Shown here piece after piece: positions 50,334 through 58,022 of a DNA stretch of 64,000 nucleotides. Origin of the DNA: Bartonella alsatica (GTDB lineage: Bacteria > Pseudomonadota > Alphaproteobacteria > Rhizobiales > Rhizobiaceae). Every line of letters starts with the position of its first letter. Position 1 is the first letter of the stretch. The position numbers were made by a program, and so were the translations under genes. Location: assembly GCF_013388295.1 (NCBI RefSeq), contig NZ_CP058235.1, positions 482,501 to 546,500 of the forward strand, read 5' to 3'. The notes beneath the pieces were generated by a model. It did not search any database, had not been told where the DNA came from, and was given only the letters and a program-made list of their open reading frames with translations.

Positions 50334-51275
50334 ATGATGATAAAATATCTAAAATGGGCAATCTTTGTTTTGGTTGCTGCAATCAGCTTTGCAACACTTT
50401 CATGGGCAAACGCGAATACAAATGTAGAAAAGGTGACTATTAATCACGTTTCAGGTACAACTTCTGTTCCTACTTCGCCACAAAAGGTTATTGTGTTTGA
50501 TCTTGCCTCACTTGATAATATGAATCGCCTTGGAATTGAAGCGGTTATCGGTGTTCCTGAAGGAAAAAAACCTACATATTTGCAACAATTTGATGACACA
50601 AAATATGAAAAAATTGGTACTCTTTTTGAACCAAATTATGAAAAAATTGCCGCCCTTCAACCTGATCTCATTATTATTTCCTCTCGAACTCAAGCCAAAT
50701 ATAAAGATTTATCTAAAATAGCTCCAACTATTGATCTAACTATTGGAAATCAGCATGCTCTTGAAGAAATTGAACGTAATGTGTCTATTCTCGGTAAAAT
50801 ATTTGGCAAAGAAAAGGAGGCTGAAGAACAAATTGCGAAATTAAAAGAAAATTTAGCAGAAATTCGTAAAAACACCCAAGGAAAAGGTACAGGGCTTATA
50901 CTCATGACATCTGGTGGAAAGATAAGTGCTTTTGGACCTCAATCACGTTTTGATATTTTCCATTCAACATTTGGAATTGCTCCTGCAACTGATAAACTAA
51001 CCGTACAAAAACATGGACAACTTATTTCTCCCGAATTTATTCTCGAAACTAATCCTGACTGGTTACTGGTTATTGACCGGGATGCAGCAATTGGACGAGA
51101 AGGAAAATCAGCAAAACAACTACTTAATAATGAACTGGTTCAACGGACAACAGCTGGAAAACAAAATCAGATTATTTATCTGGACTCTTGGAGCTGGTAT
51201 CTAGCGAATGGTAGTCTAACTGGACTTCATGACACAGTTCAAAAACTCAATGAAGCCTTTACAAAAGGCAAATAA
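50334..51275 (+). CDS. Siderophore (FatB/CeuE-type) ABC importer, periplasmic binding protein
   Basis: A 313-residue substrate-binding protein of the iron-siderophore class. Signal peptide ~1-27 (AISFATLSWA), then PQKVIVFDLASLDNMNRLGI, KIAALQPDLIIISSRT and YLDSWSWYLANGS, typical of FatB/CeuE/YclQ. I start at ATG 50334 (AAGGATGG just upstream): the frame opens at 50298, but that part lies in the palindromic repeat region. No lipobox cysteine, so a soluble periplasmic protein. Genes for two permeases and an ATPase follow. A catechol-type siderophore is likely for this family, but Bartonella is not known to make one, so the ligand could be a host or xenosiderophore. Confidence 0.9.
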   Translation: MMIKYLKWAIFVLVAAISFATLSWANANTNVEKVTINHVSGTTSVPTSPQKVIVFDLASLDNMNRLGIEAVIGVPEGKKPTYLQQFDDTKYEKIGTLFEPNYEKIAALQPDLIIISSRTQAKYKDLSKIAPTIDLTIGNQHALEEIERNVSILGKIFGKEKEAEEQIAKLKENLAEIRKNTQGKGTGLILMTSGGKISAFGPQSRFDIFHSTFGIAPATDKLTVQKHGQLISPEFILETNPDWLLVIDRDAAIGREGKSAKQLLNNELVQRTTAGKQNQIIYLDSWSWYLANGSLTGLHDTVQKLNEAFTKGK

Positions 51276-51370
51276 GCATACAAATAACTTGCTTGTTATA
51301 GAGATACAATTTAAGAGCAAAAGTTGTTTATAGAAAACTTCTGCTCTTTTTTGTTAGGAAATAATTTAAC

Positions 51371-52327
51371 GTGACGAATTACTGGATAGCCATAATAGTT
51401 CTCATCGTGCTGTCTATCCTAAGTATTTTTGTTGGTTATTCTGATGTAACACCTTCCGACCTATTATCAAGCGATCCACACGCGTGGCTCCTCTTCTGGC
51501 AAACGCGCCTTCCTCGTACAGTTGCAGTACTTTTGGTCGGTTCAGCACTTGCACTATCAGGCATGATTATGCAATTGCTTGTACGCAATCGCTTTGTGGA
51601 GCCATCGACTTCGGGAACTGATGAATCCGCTTCTCTTGGTATTCTTTTGGTCATGATTTTCCTTCCTGATATACCTGTGTTCGGGAAAATGGTTATTACT
51701 ACGATTTTTGCCATGGTTGGCGCATTACTTTTTATGTTTTTATTGCGCCAGATTCCTCTAAAATCTGTTCTTATTGTGCCTCTTACAGGGATTATGCTAG
51801 GATACGTCATTGGTTCCTTAACCAACGCTATTGCCGATCATGAAATGCTGCTTCCTTCTCTGCAAACTTATTTATTTGGCAGTTTTGCGATGATTCTTGA
51901 TGGAAAATACGAAATCTTATGGTTATCACTTCCCCTGTGTACTCTTGCCTACTTTACCGCTGATCGCTTTACAGTAGCTGCTCTTGGAGAAGATTTAACT
52001 AATAATCTTGGGCTTAATTATCGTAACGTTATGTTCTTTGGTCTTTTTATTGTCTCATCAATCACCGCCGTTGTAATCTGTACAATTGGCCGTGTTCCTT
52101 TCGTTGGACTGATTATTCCAAACCTTGTTTCAAACTTTATGGGTGACAATATGCGCCATACAGCTCCTTGGGTAGCAATCAATGGCGCAGGACTAGTATT
52201 AACTTGTGACATTTTAGGACGAATAATTCATCCTTCTCTTGAAATCCCCATCAGCACTATGATGGGGGTTATTGGGAGCTTTATCTTTATTATATTGCTT
52301 TTACGTTGGAGAAAGCGTCTTGGATAA
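51371..52327 (+). CDS. Siderophore ABC importer permease 1 (FecCD/FatD-type)
   Basis: A 318-residue inner-membrane permease with about nine predicted helices, starting at a GTG with AGGA upstream. FecCD hallmarks are RLPRTVAVLLVGSALALSGM and the coupling region GRVPFVGLIIPNLVSNFMGD. Gap of 95 nt after the binding-protein gene; the next permease overlaps its stop. Confidence 0.92.
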   Translation: MTNYWIAIIVLIVLSILSIFVGYSDVTPSDLLSSDPHAWLLFWQTRLPRTVAVLLVGSALALSGMIMQLLVRNRFVEPSTSGTDESASLGILLVMIFLPDIPVFGKMVITTIFAMVGALLFMFLLRQIPLKSVLIVPLTGIMLGYVIGSLTNAIADHEMLLPSLQTYLFGSFAMILDGKYEILWLSLPLCTLAYFTADRFTVAALGEDLTNNLGLNYRNVMFFGLFIVSSITAVVICTIGRVPFVGLIIPNLVSNFMGDNMRHTAPWVAINGAGLVLTCDILGRIIHPSLEIPISTMMGVIGSFIFIILLLRWRKRLG

Positions 52328-53270
52328 AAAGAAAGCAACAATGCTTGTATTCACGACACTTATAGTAAGTGCAGGCTTTCTAATCAGCCTTTACATGACA
52401 TGGAACATCAACAGCTATACGTGGACATTCCGGCTCACAAAACTTATCTCTCTTCTTCTTATTGCATATACGATTGCCGTTTCTACTATTTTATTTCAAA
52501 CAGTCGTCAATAACCGTCTGCTTACTCCTTCTATTATGGGATTTGATCAGCTTTATATTTTAATCAAAACCATCATAATTTATTTTCTTGGCTCTCTTTC
52601 TTTGCCTTTTTTAAATGAAGAAGGACAACTCGTTCTTGAGGCTCTCATTCTCATTATTTTTTCAATAAGCCTTTTTCATTGGCTGTTTTCAGGAAGTATA
52701 AAAGGGCTTCACTTGACCCTATTGATTGGTGTTGTTTTAGGTGGCTTTTTTTTCAGTTTACGCATGTTCATGCAATTACAATTGAATCCAGATCAAATGA
52801 TGAATTTAACGGACATCATGTTTGCAAATTTTAATAAATTTAATACGTCATTAATAATTTTTGCCACAATCATTGTCTTCATTGTAAGTCTGATTGGTTG
52901 GCGTTCACACCACCTGCTTGATATTCTAGCTCTTGGACGCGAGAATGCCCTCAATCTCGGAGTTGATTACCATAAAAGTGCTACAACTATACTCATTTTT
53001 GTTTCTATTCTCGTATCCATTTCCACAGCACTTGTAGGACCTGTTACCTTTTTTGGACTATTAGTTGCCAACCTTTCCTATGAACTTTCCCCACAAGCAA
53101 AACACAGTGTTATTGTTCCAATTACGATATTAGTAGCTGTTATCTGTTTAGTTGGTGGACAATTTATTTTAGAGCAAATTTTTAATATGGCAGGACGTTT
53201 AAGTTTTATTATTGAATTTTGTGGTGGAACTGTCTTCTTAACCTTACTGATGAAGGGGAAATTAAAATGA
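52320..53270 (+). CDS. Siderophore ABC importer permease 2 (FecCD/FatC-type)
   Basis: A second FecCD permease, ~316 residues, heterodimer partner of the first. I prefer the TTG at 52320, which overlaps the upstream stop and has GGAG 8 nt before it; ATG 52341 is the alternative. Family segments include NNRLLTPSIMGFDQLYILIK, LALGRENALNLGVDYHKSAT and GPVTFFGLLVANLSYEL. Its stop overlaps the ATPase start (ATGA). Confidence 0.9.
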   Translation: MDKKKATMLVFTTLIVSAGFLISLYMTWNINSYTWTFRLTKLISLLLIAYTIAVSTILFQTVVNNRLLTPSIMGFDQLYILIKTIIIYFLGSLSLPFLNEEGQLVLEALILIIFSISLFHWLFSGSIKGLHLTLLIGVVLGGFFFSLRMFMQLQLNPDQMMNLTDIMFANFNKFNTSLIIFATIIVFIVSLIGWRSHHLLDILALGRENALNLGVDYHKSATTILIFVSILVSISTALVGPVTFFGLLVANLSYELSPQAKHSVIVPITILVAVICLVGGQFILEQIFNMAGRLSFIIEFCGGTVFLTLLMKGKLK

Positions 53271-54025
53271 TTGAAATTAATCATCTTTCCAAATTTTATG
53301 GAGCGAGATTAATTATCGATAATTTATCCCTTCATCTTCCAAAAGGAGGAATTATCTCTCTCATTGGTCCCAATGGTTCTGGAAAATCCACTCTTTTAAT
53401 GATGATAAGACGTCTTTTGCCAAGTAATAAAGGTACAATTAACATCGACGATTTTAATATTGAGTCAATGCCCCACGATATTTTGGCGCAAAAACTTTCA
53501 CTTCTACGCCAAGATAATCCTTTATCTGTTCGTCTAACCGTATACGATTTGGTCAGTTTTGGACGTTATCCTCACTCCAAAGGCCGATATAACAATGAAG
53601 ATAAACAATTTATTGAAAGTGCACTCAGATATCTCGGTTTACAAGACCTAAAAAATCGCTTTTTGGATGAACTTTCTGGAGGACAGCGCCAACGAGCATT
53701 TATCGCGATGGTCATCTGTCAAGATACCGATTACCTTCTGTTAGACGAACCATTGAACAATCTTGACATGAAACATTCCGTTTCCATGATGAAGCAACTA
53801 CGTCGGACAGCTGATGAGCTCAAAAAAACCATTATCATTGTCATACATGATATTAATTTCGCTTCATCCTATTCGGATATGATCGTCGCACTCAAAAATG
53901 GCAAAGCGGCTTATTGTGGAACACCAAAAGAAATTATGCAACCCAAAATCCTTAAAGATATCTATGATGTAGATATTCAGATTCAAACGATCAATGAAAT
54001 ACCAATCGCCTTTTATTATCAATGA
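53267..54025 (+). CDS. Siderophore ABC importer ATPase (FatE-type)
   Basis: A 252-residue ATPase. Walker A GPNGSGKST (Lys40), signature LSGGQRQR, Walker B YLLLDEPLNNLD, H-loop VIHDINFA. I start at ATG 53267 (AGGGG upstream, ATGA overlap with the permease stop); the longer frame from 53219 lies inside the permease gene. Last gene of the importer operon; tRNA-Gln follows 86 nt later. Confidence 0.94.
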   Translation: MIEINHLSKFYGARLIIDNLSLHLPKGGIISLIGPNGSGKSTLLMMIRRLLPSNKGTINIDDFNIESMPHDILAQKLSLLRQDNPLSVRLTVYDLVSFGRYPHSKGRYNNEDKQFIESALRYLGLQDLKNRFLDELSGGQRQRAFIAMVICQDTDYLLLDEPLNNLDMKHSVSMMKQLRRTADELKKTIIIVIHDINFASSYSDMIVALKNGKAAYCGTPKEIMQPKILKDIYDVDIQIQTINEIPIAFYYQ

Positions 54026-54088
54026 ATTTTTCTTATTATCAATAATTACTAAGATTCTTTTTTGAACTTGCGTACCCTACAAAATCTG

Positions 54089-54961
54089 CTAAAAATGACA
54101 AAATCTGCCACTGGGGAATAGTTTAATGGTAGAACAGCGGACTCTGACTCCGTCAATCTTGGTTCGAATCCAGGTTCCCCAGCCAAGAAATGTTTGTAGC
54201 TTGCCAGCAGGTTTTGTATATTTTGACACTAGGTTTTGTACCAATTTATTTTTTTTCAAATGTAGATGTCGAGAAATGCTGTTAAGACGTCTTACTGATT
54301 TTGGAGACAAACCAATACGATCCGCCACATGTTTAGAAAAGCATAAAGTTGTCCCTTTACCATCTTCTCCTTCTATTTGAGCAATAGGTGCAAGTTGCAC
54401 CAGTTGCTCTAAATGCGCACCATCACCGATCAAAGGGACAAGTTGTCCCTTTGATTTTTTATCCCCTGCACCTGCGGTTTCATTGTCATTTGAAGAGGCA
54501 TCTTCGTTTGTTTGAGCAATTCGGTCAACTTGACCGAATTGCTCTTTTTTGACTTTATGTTGATTACTGCCATCCCCACCACGCTTAATTTCCCCATACT
54601 TCTTTTCCCACAATTCGCGGTAAGTCTGGACAAAAAGCGCACGGTCAATCACTGACAATTCATTGCGAAACAGGTTTTCCGCCACCTCTAAAAGCGCAGC
54701 ATTATCCTTATCAGCCTGCACCACAACCGCATCAATAGCGCTATAGCCCAAAAGCTCCGCAGCACGAAGCCGATGCGCACCAGCAATAAGCGTATAATTG
54801 CCCTCTTTCGCATTGGGGGTATGGCGCACCGTAACCGGATTCATCAATCCCTCCCGCACTATTGATTGTGCAAGCGCCTTGGCATGCTCATCATCCACAG
54901 GGCGTATACGCTCCGGCACCACAATCACATCAAGAGCAAGCTTTTGAAACTGTGCCATCAC
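54089..54961 (-). CDS. ParB-like nuclease/partition protein with altered C-terminus
   Basis: A 290-residue protein. The N-terminal ParB domain has PVDDEHAKALAQSIVREGLM, LIAGAHRLRAAELLGY (the GxHR-type box) and AENLFRNELSVIDRALFVQT; a helix-turn-helix region follows (FSKHVADRIGLSPKSVRRLN). The last ~32 codons (from about GWGTWIRTKIDG) are the antisense of tRNA-Gln, so the original end of the gene is lost or replaced at the junction. The start overlaps the DnaA-like gene by 4 nt. Role in partition or replication control of a phage or plasmid is inferred. Confidence 0.85.
   Translation of the reverse strand: MMAQFQKLALDVIVVPERIRPVDDEHAKALAQSIVREGLMNPVTVRHTPNAKEGNYTLIAGAHRLRAAELLGYSAIDAVVVQADKDNAALLEVAENLFRNELSVIDRALFVQTYRELWEKKYGEIKRGGDGSNQHKVKKEQFGQVDRIAQTNEDASSNDNETAGAGDKKSKGQLVPLIGDGAHLEQLVQLAPIAQIEGEDGKGTTLCFSKHVADRIGLSPKSVRRLNSISRHLHLKKNKLVQNLVSKYTKPAGKLQTFLGWGTWIRTKIDGVRVRCSTIKLFPSGRFCHF
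54112..54185 (+). tRNA. tRNA-Gln (anticodon CTG)
   Basis: A 74-nt cloverleaf. Acceptor TGGGGAA/TTCCCCA, anticodon arm GCGGA-CTCTGAC-TCCGT with anticodon CTG, T arm GGTTCGAATCC, encoded CCA at 54183-54185. It borders the mobile-looking module, whose ParB-like gene runs into it from the other strand. Confidence 0.96.
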
Positions 54962-55356
54962 GCCCCCGCCTTTCTGATCTCTTTAAAAAATAAATCCATC
55001 GCACGCCCCGCCCATCTTCGATAAGCTTTCGCAAATACAGCTTCTTCCAAACGCCGATTAATTGTATGCAAAGAGCGAGCAACAGCAGTGCGTTCACGCT
55101 CTTGCATGGCAACAAGACGCCGCCGCGGCACCTCAAACTGATAATGCAAGATATGAATAACAATCTGCCGTGCTAACGCCGCATCAAATAAGCCATGCGG
55201 AGGGTCAATAATATACCGGATTGGTACATGCCTAAATCCACCACTCACGGCTTTTAAAGAACAGGAAAGCATCACCTGTAAACGTTCAACTTCTGAATAA
55301 GGATTAAAAATTTCTCTTTTGTCCTCTGGGGTCCATAAATTACAAGCAGCAACCAT
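54958..55356 (-). CDS. DnaA-like (domain IV) DNA-binding protein of phage or plasmid origin
   Basis: About 132 residues from the ATG at 55356, chosen because GGGGGTGG lies just upstream; the frame opens at 55386. The C-terminal half (LVAMQERERTAVARSLHTIN) resembles the DNA-binding signature of DnaA domain IV. No AAA+ domain, so it is not the cellular initiator. Such proteins occur in prophages and accessory replicons of Rhizobiales. It overlaps the ParB-like gene by 4 nt. Confidence 0.6.
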   Translation of the reverse strand: MVAACNLWTPEDKREIFNPYSEVERLQVMLSCSLKAVSGGFRHVPIRYIIDPPHGLFDAALARQIVIHILHYQFEVPRRRLVAMQERERTAVARSLHTINRRLEEAVFAKAYRRWAGRAMDLFFKEIRKAGA

Positions 55357-55480
55357 AACCACCCCCGATAAAAACAATATGACCACCCCCTAATCGCCAA
55401 AACCAACCTATCCAAACGGCTGTTCCATGATGCAACTCTCTGCAATTTATCTTGCCCATTTCGTATTGATCTTTAGACAT
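55340..55480 (-). CDS. Possible 46-residue protein
   Basis: ATG at 55480 (weak AAGG upstream) to TAA at 55340; starts MSKDQYEMGKINCRELHHG and ends in a glycine-rich tail (IGGGYGCCL). It sits between the Ner-like and DnaA-like genes and overlaps the latter's start by 17 nt, as small phage genes often do. Family not recognised. Confidence 0.35.
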   Translation of the reverse strand: MSKDQYEMGKINCRELHHGTAVWIGWFWRLGGGHIVFIGGGYGCCL

Positions 55481-55553
55481 TGATAAACCTTTTTATCTTA
55501 TGGTATTTAAATTCATGGCAAATGCGCAAAAACGCAAAGCCGTGTAACGAAGT

Positions 55554-55859
55554 TTAAGCAGCATTACCGCGCAAAGCAGAATGCGCACGCGAATCTGTGT
55601 TGGCATGTTTTGCTGCTTTAAAAATGCGACGGCGACTTTTGGGGTAGCGGTCGCTAAAAACCTGCTCGACGGGCAAACCGATAAAATCGGCAATGGCGCG
55701 TTCAGCTTTCTCGTTAGACCGTGTCCAGATATGTTGAACACTGGATGACGAGAGTTGATAAGCTTTCGCGAGCTCTGCCAAGGTCATATTACGGCGGCGT
55801 AGCTCGGCTAAAATACTATGGCGATCCCATACTTGAATGCATGTTTGGGTGGTTGTCAT
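55554..55859 (-). CDS. Ner/Nlp-type winged-helix phage regulator
   Basis: A ~101-residue DNA-binding protein starting at ATG 55859 with AGGAG in front; the longer frame to 55895 lacks a signal. WDRHSILAELRRRNMTLAEL, the helix-turn-helix AYQLSSSSVQHIW, and IADFIGLPVEQVFSDRYPKS match the Mu Ner / Nlp family, early regulators of transposable phages. It faces the repressor genes across the operator region. Confidence 0.8.
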   Translation of the reverse strand: MTTTQTCIQVWDRHSILAELRRRNMTLAELAKAYQLSSSSVQHIWTRSNEKAERAIADFIGLPVEQVFSDRYPKSRRRIFKAAKHANTDSRAHSALRGNAA

Positions 55860-55959
55860 AACTTTCGCTCCTGCTTCAAACGGATGCTCCCACATCCGTT
55901 TTTTGTGGGGTTAATTGTAAAATATCCGCCCTCTATATCAGGCGGTAATTAGAGGTATA

Positions 55960-55998
55960 AACAATTATAATTGTTTTGTCAAATTAATTATAATTGTT
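55960..55998. promoter_or_regulatory. Palindromic operators and divergent promoters of the repressor region
   Basis: AACAATTATAATTGTT (55960-55975) is a perfect 16-bp palindrome. AATTATAATTGTT recurs at 55986-55998, 23 bp further on. Both contain TATAAT on each strand, so the sites overlap -10 boxes in both directions. This is the expected binding region for the adjacent repressors and the Ner-like protein. Confidence 0.65.
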
Positions 55999-56011
55999 TT
56001 GAGGTGTTTTT

Positions 56012-56542
56012 TTGGCACGTCCAGAAGCAGAACCAAAAACAGAATTAGCGAAACGATTTCGTGAAGTGCGACGCGTCCTTGGGTTCGCAGAACGCAAAAA
56101 ATTTGCGGAGCATCTTGGTATAACCGCTGCATCTATAGGAACGTATGAAATTGGCATAAGCGAACCTACCGCCTCTGCTCTATCTAAATATCAAGAAATA
56201 TGCGGTATTTCATTAGATTGGCTTGTAACTGGCAATGGCGAAATGTTCATGGACATGGCAAAGGCAAAGGCGGCATGTTTTAAAGCTCCTATCCTTCCTT
56301 CTGGTCTCATGAAAAAACTCGGTCGCATAGCTTATACAACCTATCACGATGCAAATATAAAACTCCCCCCTGAAGATATAGCGGAACTCGCGGCGGAACT
56401 TTATGGAAAACTGCAAGAGCTTGTTCAAAACATCAACGACACAGAAGAAGTAGAACTTACTTTGCCTCTTCTAAAACTGCATTTAAAGCGTCAAATAGAG
56501 GCTGAAAGTGCACATCTAGAAGCTACACAAGATACGGCTTAA
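56012..56542 (+). CDS. C1-like phage repressor (XRE family), copy 1
   Basis: A 176-residue protein starting at TTG (56012) with GAGG 7 nt upstream. N-terminal helix-turn-helix at about 8-65 (FAEHLGITAASIGTYEIGIS), then CGISLDWLVTGNGEMF, a phrase typical of C1/CI-like repressors in Rhizobiales prophages. The C-terminal half is helical and has no LexA-type peptidase. It resembles copy 2 closely, especially over the last ~85 residues. Confidence 0.85.
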   Translation: MARPEAEPKTELAKRFREVRRVLGFAERKKFAEHLGITAASIGTYEIGISEPTASALSKYQEICGISLDWLVTGNGEMFMDMAKAKAACFKAPILPSGLMKKLGRIAYTTYHDANIKLPPEDIAELAAELYGKLQELVQNINDTEEVELTLPLLKLHLKRQIEAESAHLEATQDTA

Positions 56543-56622
56543 TGCTACTCTAAAATGAATGGGGGAATCTCTTTTTAAAATCCTGTAATTTAAGCTAACC
56601 TAAATATGAATAAGGAGCACTT

Positions 56623-57153
56623 TTGGCACGCCCTGAAAGAGAACCTAAAACAGAACTCGCAAAGCGGTTGCGTGAAATAAGACGAATGCTCGGAAACGAA
56701 GAACGGGGCATTTTTGCGCAACGCCTTAATTTACAACGAGGTACTCTTGCAAATTACGAAATCGGAGCACATGAGCCAACATCCTCAGTAATTAACGCCT
56801 ATCATACAGCCTATAACATTAATCCCTATTGGCTTGTCACTGGTGAAGGCGAAATGTTTAGTGACATGGCAAAAGCGAAAGCAGCAGGCTTTAAAGCACC
56901 TAGCATTCCTACTGGATTGATGAAAAAGCTTGGTCGCATAGCTTACACAACCTATCGCGATGCAAATATAAAACTCCCCCCTGAAGATATAGCGGAACTC
57001 GCGGCGGAACTTTATAAAAAACTGCAAGAGCTTGTTCAAGACATCAACGACACGGAAGAAATAGAGCTCACCTTGCCTCTTCTAAAATTGCATTTAAAAC
57101 GTCAAATAGAAGCTGAAAAAGAACACTCCAAAGCTGCACAAAATTCGGCTTAA
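56623..57153 (+). CDS. C1-like phage repressor (XRE family), copy 2
   Basis: A 176-residue tandem paralogue, also starting at TTG (56623) with AGGAG 5 nt upstream. The helix-turn-helix region differs from copy 1 (FAQRLNLQRGTLANYEIGAH), while the C-terminal half (from GLMKKLGRIAYTTY to ELVQ-INDTEE) is almost identical. Different DNA-recognition helices on a shared dimerisation half suggest split specificity, possibly with heterodimers. Confidence 0.85.
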   Translation: MARPEREPKTELAKRLREIRRMLGNEERGIFAQRLNLQRGTLANYEIGAHEPTSSVINAYHTAYNINPYWLVTGEGEMFSDMAKAKAAGFKAPSIPTGLMKKLGRIAYTTYRDANIKLPPEDIAELAAELYKKLQELVQDINDTEEIELTLPLLKLHLKRQIEAEKEHSKAAQNSA

Positions 57154-57248
57154 TGCCTCTCTAAAATGAAAAATGAAAGTGGAAATCTTTTTACATTAAA
57201 AAATTTATATAAATTATTGATAAAAAATGCTTTTTACTCAATTTTTAG

Positions 57249-57280
57249 AGATTTCCACTTATATATGGAAATCTTTTTTG
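57249..57280 (+). terminator. Rho-independent terminator after the repressors
   Basis: AGATTTCCA (57249-57257) pairs with TGGAAATCT (57266-57274) around an 8-nt loop and is followed by six T. An extra upstream copy of the arm (GTGGAAATCT, about 57179-57188) could form a longer alternative hairpin. Confidence 0.85.
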
Positions 57281-57289
57281 CTTTTTTGG

Positions 57290-57680
57290 TCATTTTTGGC
57301 TGATTTTGGAGTCAATTGAACGTTTGGATTGATTTTTTTTAAGGGGCTTCAAAGGCGGTTTTCTGGGCTTTCACAGACTTTTCAAAATTTTTCACAGGGT
57401 TTTCAAAGACCCTTCAAAGCCTTCTCTCATTTTTACCCCTAAATTCCAATTTTCGCTCTTTTTAGCTCTTTTTTACAATTTTAGGTGTCAAAATCTATTT
57501 TGACAAAACGCGCATTTAATGCTAAATTTTATACATAAAAACAACAAATTACCACGTATTCCTACCTAATCCCACCTTTTCCCACTTAGTATAAAACCTA
57601 GTGTCAAACTACATGCACACTAATAATTGGCTGCGCTATTGTGTTATATTGTATCAGACGGGTTATTCACAAAACTAGCC
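57290..57680. other. Iteron-like repeat region, candidate accessory replication origin
   Basis: Two tandem 21-bp units beginning TTTCACAG and containing TTTTCAAA (57369-57389, 57390-57410), with degenerate units before and after (CTTCAAAG at 57347 and 57412). Then a perfect palindrome TGTCAAAA-TCTA-TTTTGACA (57486-57505), an inverted 16-bp copy of a sequence in the ParB-like gene (57593-57608), and a DnaA-box match TTATTCACA (57663-57671). No ORF. This mix is typical of phage or plasmid origins. Confidence 0.4.
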
Positions 57681-58022
57681 TCGTTGACTAGACCAGCAAC
57701 CCAGCTTCTATTCTTTGTTGCTTTGCTTTTCTTTGTCTAGTGCTTTTAGTGTAATCTCTGTGGTATAGAAGATTTTCTATTTATGTATAAGAATTGGACA
57801 GAGTTAAAATAACCATTACAATCAACTACATACTCTGAACATGGGAACGCATAGCGCAAAAAGGACAGAAACTATTCCTCATTATAGTTATAGACGAAAT
57901 TTCCTAGCAAAATTATCGACATCTCTCACATAATCTATACTCTTTTAAAAGATATCATTTCATTTAGAACGTCTAACAAGCTTCGTGTCCTCTTTTTTCC
58001 AATTAAAAAAGAAAAAACATCA
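57681..58022. other. Non-coding spacer
   Basis: Between the iteron-like region and the metallophosphoesterase; nothing supported. Confidence 0.45.

Noticed and set aside
57369..57410. CRISPR-like array
   Set aside because: The two 21-bp units are directly adjacent with no spacers and degenerate quickly; no cas genes are present.
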